The notes under the pieces: generated by a model
Databases searched by the model: none
The model's input: only the letters and a program-made list of their open reading frames with translations
Told to the model about the DNA's origin: nothing
Made by a program: the position numbers and the translations under genes
Part shown: piece after piece, positions 50,129 through 58,587 of the stretch
How the letters are laid out: the number at the start of each line of letters is the position of its first letter
Numbering within the stretch: the first letter of the stretch is position 1
Origin: Paenibacillus puerhi
GTDB taxonomy: Bacteria; Bacillota; Bacilli; Paenibacillales; NBRC-103111
Direction: 5' to 3'
Assembly: GCF_009846885.1 (NCBI RefSeq)
Contig: NZ_WUWM01000019.1
Span: 1 to 64,000 of the forward strand
Length of the DNA: 64,000 bases

Positions 50129-51709
50129 TTAGTTGATGAAGTTGGCTCTTTGAAGCAGTCGTTTCAGCATGGTAGCAGACTGTGCGCGTGTCGCCTCATT
50201 GCGGGCGCCAAGCGTATCGTCCGTCATGCCGTCGATGATGCCGGCCTCGATAGCCACGGCAAGTTCGTTCTGTGCCCAGACAATGGAACCGGAATCCTTG
50301 AATGGAGCAAGCAGCTCTTGCTGGCGGCTCGCATTAACGCTAGGCTTCGCCTTCGCGTAATCCAGCGCACGTACGACCATAGCTGCCAGCTCTTCGCGGT
50401 TGATGGTGGCATTCGGACGGAATGTGCCGTCTTCGTAACCGTCAACCAGCTTGGCTTTTGCAGCGGCGCCGACAACGCCTGCATACCATTCGCCAGCCGC
50501 TACATCCGTGAAGGAGCCGCTGCCGGAGGTGTCAAGGCCCAGAGCCCGTACGACCAGAGCTGCAAATTCAGCCCGGGTAATGCTGCGCTCCGGTTGGAAC
50601 GTCGTATCCGTGACACCGTCTACGACAAGCTTGTTAGCTAGTAACTCAATGTTGGTTTGCGCCCAGTGGCCGCTAATGTCGGAGAAGCTTTTGTTCATCT
50701 TCACGACAGCATAGAAGCTGTTGCCATTGCGCTTCAGGAGGGCTTCCTTACCGGAGAACACCGTTGGTACGAAGCTCAGCTTCTTTGTAGCCGGGTCAAA
50801 CATGACGCCCGTCGTTTCGAAAGATTTGACCTCTTCCGTCAGCGGGAGAATCCGGCTCACATAAGTGCTGCCGAAATCATGAGCAGCAGTCTTGCCGTCC
50901 TTGCTTACGCCCACAAGGTCAAAATCGACCGGCTGTGCGACGATAGAACCGCCAAGTGCAGTGGCTGCGGCGCTAGCGGCCGTCGCCGTGTCGGTGTCCG
51001 CAGGCGCGATCGTTACCTTCAGGTTCAGATCGGTCACGGTTGTCGACAGTTTGGAAGCCAGATCGCTCAGGCGAAGCGCCGTCAACGGAAGCACATAGGT
51101 TCCGCTGCTATTGGTAACGCGCAGCACCTTCTTGTCATTCGACAGGAACGTTTCCAGGCCCTTGGCAGGAATCGTAACGCTCGTGCCGCTGAACTTCAGC
51201 GTTACTGTGTCATACTTATCGAACGAATTTTTCAATTGATCGGCATTGACGGTGCCGTCGCTGCTAACGTCAATGGTTTCGGAGCCGTCAGTGGACGACC
51301 AACCACCGCCGCCGCCACCACCGCCACCTTGGTTACCATTGTCGTACGTTTGGTAAACCGTTTGGTACACGGCTTCGTTGACGCCGGAAAAGTCGGTGCC
51401 GACAGGACCTTTCAATCGGATCTGATCGTACACGCCCAATCCGGTAACCGTAAAGTTATACTTGTACACGCCTTCGTAGACACTGTACGTTGCCGTTGTT
51501 ACACCGATCTGGTTACCGTTTTTATCGTAAAGGTAAACAGAGGGGGCAACGTTACTGTACACATCGGAATATACATTTCCGGTAACCGTTCCGTTTTTGA
51601 AGGTGACATTGAAGCCGTTCGCGGCAAAGGCGATAATCGGCAACAAAATGGACACCAGCATCATGAGAACGGTGGTTTGAGCCGTCTTCTGCAGAACAGA
51701 AAACTTCAT
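50129..51709 (-). CDS. Cell-surface protein with three SLH domains
   Basis: This 526-aa exported protein has a signal peptide ending near AFA (about residue 29) and a beta-rich N-terminal domain. A run of nine glycines follows (about 129-137), then a middle domain and three S-layer homology domains at the end (beginning SFSDISGHWAQTNIELLANK, SFTDVAAGEWYAGVVGAAA and FKDSGSIVWAQNELAVAIE). SLH domains bind pyruvylated secondary wall polymer, so it is fixed to the cell wall. The ligand of the N-terminal part is unknown. ATG 51709 has AGGAGTG; a 17-codon frame with a stronger site lies just before. Confidence 0.92.
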   Translation of the reverse strand: MKFSVLQKTAQTTVLMMLVSILLPIIAFAANGFNVTFKNGTVTGNVYSDVYSNVAPSVYLYDKNGNQIGVTTATYSVYEGVYKYNFTVTGLGVYDQIRLKGPVGTDFSGVNEAVYQTVYQTYDNGNQGGGGGGGGGWSSTDGSETIDVSSDGTVNADQLKNSFDKYDTVTLKFSGTSVTIPAKGLETFLSNDKKVLRVTNSSGTYVLPLTALRLSDLASKLSTTVTDLNLKVTIAPADTDTATAASAAATALGGSIVAQPVDFDLVGVSKDGKTAAHDFGSTYVSRILPLTEEVKSFETTGVMFDPATKKLSFVPTVFSGKEALLKRNGNSFYAVVKMNKSFSDISGHWAQTNIELLANKLVVDGVTDTTFQPERSITRAEFAALVVRALGLDTSGSGSFTDVAAGEWYAGVVGAAAKAKLVDGYEDGTFRPNATINREELAAMVVRALDYAKAKPSVNASRQQELLAPFKDSGSIVWAQNELAVAIEAGIIDGMTDDTLGARNEATRAQSATMLKRLLQRANFIN

Positions 51710-51729
51710 CTGTGGTTCACTCCTATCTA

Positions 51730-51783
51730 CTAGTGCGGATAATGAAGGTTATCTTGCCTGGAGACTATGTTGAAGTTTGACAT
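51730..51783 (-). CDS. 17-residue upstream ORF before the SLH protein
   Basis: A 17-aa frame (MSNFNIVSRQDNLHYPH) starts right behind GGGAGGTGAC, a near-perfect anti-Shine-Dalgarno complement, 4 bases from its ATG. Its stop lies 20 bases before the SLH gene start, which has a weaker site. It may be a leader peptide or a site for translational coupling, as known for Brevibacillus cell-wall protein operons with two initiation sites. Real expression is unproven. Confidence 0.45.
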   Translation of the reverse strand: MSNFNIVSRQDNLHYPH

Positions 51784-51929
51784 GTCACCTCCCGATATAA
51801 GCCGATATGGGGCCACCGGACTAGCGGCAGTCTGTTGAAGAATTACCCAAGCTTGTCCCATTCGAAACACAGTGGCTGCAAACTTAAACGACAGGGGGTT
51901 GCACAAAGTTGCAGTGAATTTACAAATAA

Positions 51930-51962
51930 TAGACAAAAGACCCAGTAAAATGGGGCCTTTGT
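51930..51962 (-). terminator. Terminator after the MFS gene at 52046
   Basis: On the minus strand GGCCCCA/TGGGTC is followed by TTTTGTC. Confidence 0.5.
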
Positions 51963-52045
51963 CGTAGAAAATCGAGCCGTGTCTTTTATGTGCGACACTC
52001 AAATAACCCGAAGTTAGGACCGGCAAGCCGTCCATCCCATACAGG

Positions 52046-53212
52046 CTAGGAGGCCCTCACCGGTGCCAGAATAGCGCGGAAGGGGAGCATGGCTAACGCG
52101 GCCATGAGGAAGATAAAGGCGATAAAATAAGGGGACAGCTGGTCACGAACATGTCCGGCTACGATCGGCCCGATAAAGGCGCCGATGGAGTATGCGATGG
52201 AGAGGATCGAGAACGTCCGGCCGTACCGGTTCGAGCTGGTGCCCGCCGCCAGATACGAGGCGATGGCCGGGAAAATGACTCCCTTAGTCATGCCGATTAA
52301 CAGCAGAGACGCATACAGCGGCAGCGCCCATTGAACGGACATCCCGAAGAAAATAAAGGCCAGAGCCAGGCTGCCGAGAGACACTCGCCAGGCAGGCGAC
52401 GTACGGTTCAGAAATAGCATGCTGAGCGTGACCAGGGAGCCGAGGCTGACCAGCGAGAAGAAAATCCCGGAAGTCATAATCGAGGTATGCGCTTCCTGCA
52501 TCAGAGGCAGCTCGAAAAATAGGATCCCCTGAGAGCATGAGATGGCGAGCGGCAAGCAGAAAAATAGCCAGGGAATAGGCGGGAGAACAGCGTCCGTAGA
52601 TTGGGAGCCAAAGCTTTCCTGCTCCGGCCCTGCACCCGCGAGCTGACTAGATGCCCTCCCATTCGGCTCCTTGACGAAGAGCCAGGCGAGCACGCCCGTG
52701 ATGATCAGTCCCCAGCCCAGATAGATGAACGATTGCGCGAAGCCGAATTTCGCGACCAGATAAGCGCCGGCAGCCGGGCTCAAGACGGAGGCCAAGGTGT
52801 GCACCATGCCGTTGCCGGACATCAGCTTGCCCTGGTGCACGCGATCCTTGGCGATCTTGGCGAGCATGGACAGGCAGGCCGGCGAGAGGAAGGCCAGCAC
52901 GAATCCGCTGACCGCGCGGATCATAAGGAGCTGCCAAGGATCCGTGACCAGGGACTGGAGGAGCAGCAGCACCCCTGCTACAATCAAGCTGAAGAGGATA
53001 AACCGCTTGCTGCCGTAACGATCGACCCCAAAGCCTGCAATCAGATTTCCCGGCAGATGGGTAATGGAGTAGACGCCTAGAATGAGGCCAATGAAAGAGG
53101 GGGCTGCGCCCAGCGAAACGGCGAATGGTGTCAATATCGGATATTGCGCATGCAGGTCGAAAATAGCTACGAACATAAACAGGTACAGCCATACAGCGGT
53201 TTTCAAAATCAT
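52046..53212 (-). CDS. MFS transporter
   Basis: A polytopic protein of 388 aa, or 400 aa if it starts at GTG 53248. It has twelve hydrophobic segments and the MFS loop AGFGVDRYGSKRFILFS after TM2. The middle loop is Gly/Ala/Ser-rich (SSQLAGAGPEQES). It is related to sugar- or drug-exporting MFS members, but the substrate is unknown. The start is uncertain: neither ATG 53212 nor GTG 53248 has a good ribosome-binding site. Confidence 0.83.
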   Translation of the reverse strand: MILKTAVWLYLFMFVAIFDLHAQYPILTPFAVSLGAAPSFIGLILGVYSITHLPGNLIAGFGVDRYGSKRFILFSLIVAGVLLLLQSLVTDPWQLLMIRAVSGFVLAFLSPACLSMLAKIAKDRVHQGKLMSGNGMVHTLASVLSPAAGAYLVAKFGFAQSFIYLGWGLIITGVLAWLFVKEPNGRASSQLAGAGPEQESFGSQSTDAVLPPIPWLFFCLPLAISCSQGILFFELPLMQEAHTSIMTSGIFFSLVSLGSLVTLSMLFLNRTSPAWRVSLGSLALAFIFFGMSVQWALPLYASLLLIGMTKGVIFPAIASYLAAGTSSNRYGRTFSILSIAYSIGAFIGPIVAGHVRDQLSPYFIAFIFLMAALAMLPFRAILAPVRAS

Positions 53213-53332
53213 CACCCCAGTTTTTCTGATGCGAGCGGTTGTCCGCACTTTCGTTCTCTATACGTTACGTGGCTTCCGCCCAAGTTAGTACTAGGAGTCG
53301 GCATTCCACATAGTCAAGGCGGCTAATGGTCA

Positions 53333-53578
53333 ATGCCCCTAACCTTTGGAGAACGAAAGCTTGTGCGCAACCCCGATGGAGTTTGGACGTACAACCACAT
53401 ACATACGTACAGGGGGATGATGGTCTTGGACCCTTATTTGGGAGCTGCGCTGGCAGCTGTGCTGGGCCTATCTGTGTTCCGCTTGCTGCGGATCAGGAAA
53501 AGGCTGCGGCGGCGGGAGCGTTCCGCAGAGATTCAGGACAGGCTTGCCGAGCTGCGTAAAAAAAGAGATGAAGAGTAA
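53333..53578 (+). CDS. Small membrane protein, unknown
   Basis: An 81-aa protein with one membrane helix (LDPYLGAALAAVLGLSVFRLL) and a strongly charged tail (RIRKRLRRRERSAEIQDRLAELRKKRDEE). ATG 53333 has only a weak site; an alternative ATG at 53417 lies behind GGGGGATG and would leave just the helix and tail. I do not recognise the family. Confidence 0.55.
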   Translation: MPLTFGERKLVRNPDGVWTYNHIHTYRGMMVLDPYLGAALAAVLGLSVFRLLRIRKRLRRRERSAEIQDRLAELRKKRDEE

Positions 53579-53650
53579 TCGCCGCGTGTTGTATGATGGA
53601 CAAAAGAGACAGCTTCGCCGGACAAGGCGGTTGACTAAGGGGGATTCGAA

Positions 53651-54088
53651 ATGGATTTTTTGATGGATTTTATTCAGGAGCGCTGGTACGTCATAGCGGG
53701 AGCGCTTATAGCTTTGTTCATTGTGGTGAAGGTAGTCAAGACCGTCATCAAGTGGGTGTTGATCGCGGCTTTGCTGGCAGGGCTATATTTCTACGGAGCG
53801 AGCTATAAAGACCAGCTTATCGAGCTGGGGTCCACGGTCGGGGCTCAGGCCGCAGCCGAGCTTAAGACTCAGGTGGTTAAGGTTTTCGGCGACGAAATCA
53901 AGGAAGCGGCATACAAGCAGCAGGCCGACGGCTCCTATACCGTTACAACCAAGAGCGTCAGATTGGACGGAAAGCCCGGAGAGAGCGACATCAAGGTGAC
54001 GTTTATGAACCGCAGCTTTACGGTCAAGATGGATGATGTGATGAAGGCGCTGGTCGATCAGGCGAAAAAGAATGCAGGCGTCCAGTAA
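53651..54088 (+). CDS. Membrane-anchored hypothetical protein
   Basis: A 145-aa protein with hydrophobic segments near residues 13-50 and an outside or inside alpha/beta tail (SYTVTTKSVRLDGKPGESDIKVTFMNRSFTVKMDDV). No known motif is seen. ATG 53651 has AAGGGGG upstream, and the gene is followed after 58 bases by the transglutaminase gene; they probably form an operon. Confidence 0.75.
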   Translation: MDFLMDFIQERWYVIAGALIALFIVVKVVKTVIKWVLIAALLAGLYFYGASYKDQLIELGSTVGAQAAAELKTQVVKVFGDEIKEAAYKQQADGSYTVTTKSVRLDGKPGESDIKVTFMNRSFTVKMDDVMKALVDQAKKNAGVQ

Positions 54089-54146
54089 GCGACGACGGAC
54101 CTTTTCGTTAGGTTGATGCGGGCCGGGGCAAGGGAGGGGAGAAGGA

Positions 54147-55325
54147 ATGAACATGGGGGAACTCTGGAGCCAGGCAGGAGAATGGAATGTGGTGACGATC
54201 GTGATCGCGGGGGCGTTCGCCTTTTCCGTCCTGCAGGGTCTGCGTCGCGGGGCCACCTCTTCAGCCAAGCATCTGGCTTTTATGATCATGGAGGGAGCCG
54301 TTACGCTGGGAAGCCTGCTTCTGGCCTGGCAGCTCTCCAACTGGCTGTCGCCCCAGGTGCAGTCCTGGCTGGTCAGTTTGAATCTGAAAATTCCACCGGA
54401 GGAGCTCGGGACCTGGGAGCAATTTTATTACACCGGCGTTACAGCAATAAGGGACTTCTCGCTGCTTCGTTACAGCATACTGTTCGTGCTAGGCTTTGGA
54501 CTTATCAAGCAGCTGGTATACCGTATTCTGGACCCGCTTATGGACGGATGGCTCGTCCGCCGGACCGAGACCCAGGCAGGAGGAAGCTCAGAGAATCGAG
54601 GACGGTCAGGCCCTTCGATCTTAAGCAGTCTGCTAGGAGGGGCGATTGGCGCAGTAACGGGACTTGGGCGGGGGCTGGTCATGATCGCGCTGCTTTTCAT
54701 CTTCACGACCTTGTTTCCTCAGATGCCCATATCCGGCTATATCCAAGCTTCATCGTTATATCAGACGGGGGCCAAAGGAGTTATCCAACCGGTAACGGGA
54801 GGCTTTCTCGAAGCTCAGCTTCCGGTATTTACAAGGGCTGTCGAGCAAGAATTCAGCAACATTTTGCAGCGTAAATACGAGGTGCTGGACTCCAAGATTC
54901 CAGACGATATTGCCCAGGCTGCCAAGCAGGTAACGGCCAAGGCTAAGAACGATGAGGAGAAGGCACGGCTGCTATACCGCTGGGTCGGTACCCGTATCCA
55001 GTACGATTGGGATAAAGTCGAGCAGTATGAGACGCGTCGCATCTGGAAGGAGCAGACCCCGGAGGACACCTTCGCAACCAAGCAGGGCGTCTGCATAGAT
55101 TTTTCTCGCCTTTATGCGGTCATGGCAAGATCGGTAGGACTGGATGTGAAGGTCGTGACGGGCCTTGGCTATGATGGCAAAGGCAGCTACGGTCCGCATG
55201 CCTGGAACGAAGTCTATTTGTCTGATCAGTCCATCTGGGTACCTCTCGACTCGACCTGGGTGGCCAGCGGAGGCAATTGGTTTAACCCCCCAGGCTTCAA
55301 TGAAACGCATATTAAAGATGCCTAA
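54147..55325 (+). CDS. Transglutaminase-like protein with CvpA-like membrane domain
   Basis: This 392-aa protein starts with a membrane region (about residues 15-190, four helices) that looks like CvpA: GLRRGATSSAKHLAFMIMEG, LRYSILFVLGFGLIKQLV, LLGGAIGAVTGLGRGLVMIALLF. The C-terminal half is a transglutaminase/protease core with the triad Cys in TKQGVCIDFSRLYAVMAR, His in GPHAWNEVYL and Asp in PLDSTW. Such proteins are often membrane-anchored thiol proteases or amidases; the activity cannot be predicted. ATG 54147 has GAGGGGAGAAGG upstream. A terminator follows. Confidence 0.88.
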   Translation: MNMGELWSQAGEWNVVTIVIAGAFAFSVLQGLRRGATSSAKHLAFMIMEGAVTLGSLLLAWQLSNWLSPQVQSWLVSLNLKIPPEELGTWEQFYYTGVTAIRDFSLLRYSILFVLGFGLIKQLVYRILDPLMDGWLVRRTETQAGGSSENRGRSGPSILSSLLGGAIGAVTGLGRGLVMIALLFIFTTLFPQMPISGYIQASSLYQTGAKGVIQPVTGGFLEAQLPVFTRAVEQEFSNILQRKYEVLDSKIPDDIAQAAKQVTAKAKNDEEKARLLYRWVGTRIQYDWDKVEQYETRRIWKEQTPEDTFATKQGVCIDFSRLYAVMARSVGLDVKVVTGLGYDGKGSYGPHAWNEVYLSDQSIWVPLDSTWVASGGNWFNPPGFNETHIKDA

Positions 55326-55327
55326 GC

Positions 55328-55371
55328 GAAAAAGCTGGAAATCTGCTCAAACAGATTTTTGGCTTTTTTCT
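55328..55371 (+). terminator. Intrinsic terminator after the transglutaminase gene
   Basis: A stem AAAAAGC with TGGAAATCTG pairing to CAGATTTTTGGCTTTTTT ends in six T. Confidence 0.75.
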
Positions 55372-55386
55372 TGATTCGTCTATTTG

Positions 55387-55395
55387 TGGTACACT
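55387..55395 (+). promoter_or_regulatory. Extended -10 promoter of the HAD gene
   Basis: TGGTACACT combines an extended TGn and TACACT, 78 bases before the HAD start; the -35 is poor. Confidence 0.4.
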
Positions 55396-55473
55396 AATAG
55401 GAGATTACGAGCATTCGCGGGTGGTGCGTTTCGCAAGACTGCGGCGAGTGCGGACGAAGGCAGGTTATGATCG

Positions 55474-56181
55474 TTGAAAAAGTCTTTATCGGCATATAAG
55501 GCCGTATATTTTGATGTGGGCGATACCTTGCTGACCATTCCGGCGGCACGTGTCATTTTGCAGCAGCACCTGGCGGCCCGTTCGTTTCATCGCGGGGAGG
55601 AGCAGGTCGGTGAACTTTTTACCGAGGCCTTTCGTCTACTGTATTACGGGAAGCAGCTTGAGAATTTTGAGGCCTGTTCGCCGGAATCCGACCGGATATT
55701 CTGGATGAAGGTGTATCACTATATTTTGCAAAAGCTGGGTGTCGAGAGCGAGAACTGGACGGAGGAGCAGATTCATGCCTGCTGTCACGAGCTCTATGAT
55801 CTCTTTACCTCACCCGAGCACTATACGCTGTTCGAGGATGTGGAGGAGACGCTTGCCGAGCTGCAAAATCGAGGGTATCGGCTGGGCATTATTTCAAACT
55901 TTGCCCCTACGTTGAAAGCGATCTTGGAGCATAAGGGAATTTTGCACTACTTTGAGCCGGTGCTTGTATCGACGGAGGTTGGGCTGGAGAAGCCGGACCC
56001 CGCTATTTTCCGCTTGGCGCTGGAGCTGGGAGGGCTGGCTGCAGAGGATGTGCTCTACGTCGGCGATCATGACCGCAACGACATCTGGGCTCCGGCCCAG
56101 GCCGGTATCGATGCCGTGAAGATCAAGCGCTATGACTATCATGACGGAGATGGGATCCATTCCCTCAGAGAGCTGCTTTAG
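55474..56181 (+). CDS. HAD-family hydrolase
   Basis: This 235-aa phosphatase of the haloacid dehalogenase superfamily has motif I VYFDVGDTL (Asp at about residues 14 and 16), motif II IISNF, motif III Lys in GLEKPDPAIF, and motif IV GDHDRNDIWAPAQAG. A helical cap lies between motifs I and II. It dephosphorylates a small molecule that cannot be told from sequence. TTG 55474 follows an AAGGCAGG site. It is close to the class B PBP gene downstream (46 bases). Confidence 0.9.
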   Translation: MKKSLSAYKAVYFDVGDTLLTIPAARVILQQHLAARSFHRGEEQVGELFTEAFRLLYYGKQLENFEACSPESDRIFWMKVYHYILQKLGVESENWTEEQIHACCHELYDLFTSPEHYTLFEDVEETLAELQNRGYRLGIISNFAPTLKAILEHKGILHYFEPVLVSTEVGLEKPDPAIFRLALELGGLAAEDVLYVGDHDRNDIWAPAQAGIDAVKIKRYDYHDGDGIHSLRELL

Positions 56182-56227
56182 TCCGGGACTGCTCTATCCC
56201 TATAGAGAAAGGAGCGCTTAGGCGCAC

Positions 56228-58315
56228 ATGAAGAAGTCGATCGTGATGGAGGATCATTCCAAGCAAGAGGCAGGCAAACGGCGTAATTTCACCTTTCGCA
56301 TTAATATATTCTTTTTCTTCACGTTTTTCCTGTTCTCCGTACTGATCGTGCGCTTGGCCACGCTCCAATTCGTAGAAGGCCAGGAGCTGCTGGAGGAGAA
56401 AACCAGGATAGTCAGCGCCGATACCCCCATTCCGCCTATCCGCGGCAATATCTTCGATCGGGAAAGCGCGCCCCTGGCCTATACCGTGCCGGTACAGTCG
56501 CTATACTTCCGCATCGAGCAGCCGCAGCCGAAGGAAGAAGTCATTGCGCTTGCCAAGCGGCTGGCTCAGATATTCGCGGACAATGTGCGGGAGGGCGATA
56601 CCTCGCTCACAGCCGAGGAGATTATCAAGGAGATGGACGTCGGCTATGATTTGAATGGAGATGAAACGGAGAAGAAACCAAGCTATAACTCCGTTCCCCG
56701 GCGGATCAAGACCGATTTGAACAACAGTGAGATGGCCATCATTCTGGAGCATCGCGATGAATTGAAGTGGATCGAGATCACGGAGGAAAGCATCCGGACC
56801 TATGATCCTGTCAAGCCGGTGGCGGTTCAGCTCGTAGGCTACATGCGCCCGTATTCGCAGGCCAGAGAGCCGAGGAACGGCCTGTCCTTCTATCAGGATA
56901 AGACGAATACGGATGGCTATATGGACACTGAATATGTAGGCTACGACGGGATCGAGTTCATGTACCAGAAGGAGCTGCGGGGCACGAACGGTAAGAAGAC
57001 TTACCCGGTCAACACGCTCCGCAAAATTATCGGGCAAGCGGAGGTAACTCCTCCGACCAAGGGCAATAATCTGTACCTGACGATTAACAAGGATATTCAG
57101 AGCATTACCGAGAAAGCGATTATCGATCATCTCGCTTATCTGAAAAGTCCTGCGGTCCGCAACGATCCTTACATCGGCAAAGGCAAAAATGCCGTTGCCG
57201 GCTATGCGGTTGCTATGGAAGTGGAAACAGGCAAGGTGGTCACGATGGCCAGCATGCCGGATTATAATCCGGGAGTATGGGCGGGAGGCATCAAAACCAA
57301 CGCTGACTATTTGAAGATTCAGCCGTTTATCAATAACGGCACGATCACGACGGCATACCCCGATTATCCGACGGCCGAGGAGCGCAACAAGCATCCGACA
57401 TCCATCGTATATGTCGGTTCGGTCATCAAGCCGCTGTCCGTGCTGATTGGGCTGAAGGAAGGCTTGTTCGGGGTCGGCACCCGATACAACGACACGGGGA
57501 CCTTCTACTACGGTAAGGATAACAACGCCAAGCTGTCCAACTCCGACGGAAAAGTGAACGGCTATATTGACGCAGCAGAGGCTATTAGAGTTTCCTCCAA
57601 TACGTTCATGTCGGCGATGATCGGCTATGAGCTTCACCGTCAAAAGGGAGAAAAGGCGGCTGAAATCTGGGATTCCTACATGGCGAAGTTCGGTATGGGC
57701 GTCTTGACGGGAACCGGCCTGCGCAATGAATCTCCCGGGATCAGTGAGTATCTGACCAATAAGAAAGAGTCCCTGCAGCAGCGGATGGTGTTCGCTTCCT
57801 GGGGACAGAACGAGAAGTACACCACGATGCAGCTTGCCCAGTACGCCACTACGCTAGCCACGCGGGGCGAACGGTTGAAGCCCCTGCTGGTAGACAAGAT
57901 TCAGACTTATAATGGCGATCCTGTCCAAAAGTTCGATCAGAAGGTTGTGCTGGATAAGACGGAATTCCCCAAGGAATACTGGGATGCGATCTTCAAGGGA
58001 ATGGCCCAGGTTAGAACGAGCGGCTTCGAGGATTTCAAATATCCGTTTGCCCGGAAGACGGGAACCTCGACGCAGCGGGTGGCCGGCAACAAGGAGGTCG
58101 ACAACGCGGTGTTCATCGCTTTTGCGCCGATCGATAAGCCGAAGCTTGCTGTTGCCGTGGTTGTGCCCGAGGGAGGCTTTGGCTCTTATGGAGCCTCGCC
58201 GATCGCCCGCAAAATATTCGACGCTTACGATTATTATTACGGGCTGGACGGCGTACCCAAGAAGGACGCGGCAGATGCCGCGGCAGCCGGCCAGGCTGCG
58301 AACAAACCGCGCTAA
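56228..58315 (+). CDS. Class B penicillin-binding protein (transpeptidase)
   Basis: This 695-aa protein has a membrane anchor (residues about 24-47), a long PBP dimerisation domain with RGNIFDRESAPLAY, and a transpeptidase domain. The active-site motifs are SVIK in YVGSVIKPLSVL (Ser near residue 397), SSNTF and KTGTS. It cross-links cell-wall peptides outside the membrane, likely in elongation (PBP2/PbpA type) rather than sporulation, but no RodA or MreBCD gene is beside it. The extended Ala-rich C-terminus (DAADAAAAGQAANKPR) is unusual. ATG 56228 has AAAGGAG upstream. Confidence 0.92.
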   Translation: MKKSIVMEDHSKQEAGKRRNFTFRINIFFFFTFFLFSVLIVRLATLQFVEGQELLEEKTRIVSADTPIPPIRGNIFDRESAPLAYTVPVQSLYFRIEQPQPKEEVIALAKRLAQIFADNVREGDTSLTAEEIIKEMDVGYDLNGDETEKKPSYNSVPRRIKTDLNNSEMAIILEHRDELKWIEITEESIRTYDPVKPVAVQLVGYMRPYSQAREPRNGLSFYQDKTNTDGYMDTEYVGYDGIEFMYQKELRGTNGKKTYPVNTLRKIIGQAEVTPPTKGNNLYLTINKDIQSITEKAIIDHLAYLKSPAVRNDPYIGKGKNAVAGYAVAMEVETGKVVTMASMPDYNPGVWAGGIKTNADYLKIQPFINNGTITTAYPDYPTAEERNKHPTSIVYVGSVIKPLSVLIGLKEGLFGVGTRYNDTGTFYYGKDNNAKLSNSDGKVNGYIDAAEAIRVSSNTFMSAMIGYELHRQKGEKAAEIWDSYMAKFGMGVLTGTGLRNESPGISEYLTNKKESLQQRMVFASWGQNEKYTTMQLAQYATTLATRGERLKPLLVDKIQTYNGDPVQKFDQKVVLDKTEFPKEYWDAIFKGMAQVRTSGFEDFKYPFARKTGTSTQRVAGNKEVDNAVFIAFAPIDKPKLAVAVVVPEGGFGSYGASPIARKIFDAYDYYYGLDGVPKKDAADAAAAGQAANKPR

Positions 58316-58354
58316 GCGGGGTTGGGATCGTAAGGCAAGCCTAAATTTAGAGAA

Positions 58355-58390
58355 GGAACCTCTTATATGCGGGGGTTCCTTTTTTTTTTG
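58355..58390 (+). terminator. Intrinsic terminator of the PBP gene
   Basis: A stem GGAACC-C with G-GGTTCC is followed by ten or more T. Confidence 0.85.
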
Positions 58391-58439
58391 CTCGAATGAA
58401 GGCATACGCATGGATCTATCCGACATCCTAAAATAAATG

Positions 58440-58469
58440 TTGCATTGGGTAAACTTTATTGTATATAAT
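58440..58469 (+). promoter_or_regulatory. Promoter of the Mnt-like operon with a possible MntR site
   Basis: TTGCAT (58440-58445) and TATAAT (58464-58469) are 18 bases apart. Overlapping the -35, GTTGCATTGGGTAAAC (58439-58454) resembles the TTTGC-N6-AAAC form of MntR operators. Confidence 0.55.
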
Positions 58470-58492
58470 AAAAATAAAGTCATCAGGGAAAG

Positions 58493-58534
58493 AAAAGTTG
58501 TCTGAGCCAACAATTGAGGTCTAAGACAACTTTT
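58493..58534 (+). other. Leader hairpin upstream of the Mnt-like operon
   Basis: AAAAGTTGTCT (58493-58503) and AGACAACTTTT (58524-58534) form a perfect 11-bp stem with a 20-base loop between the promoter and the first gene. It ends in TTTT and may be an attenuator or an RNA stabiliser. Confidence 0.55.
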
Positions 58535-58587
58535 AGGTACCATATGCTTAGTCGTACATATTTTGGGAAAGAAGAGGAGAGAGGGTT

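Noticed and set aside
51784-51900. Possible c-di-GMP (GEMM) or cobalamin riboswitch before the SLH gene
   Set aside because: Fragments such as GGGAC and GCCACTG occur on the minus strand, but the conserved order and the closing stem of either class are absent.
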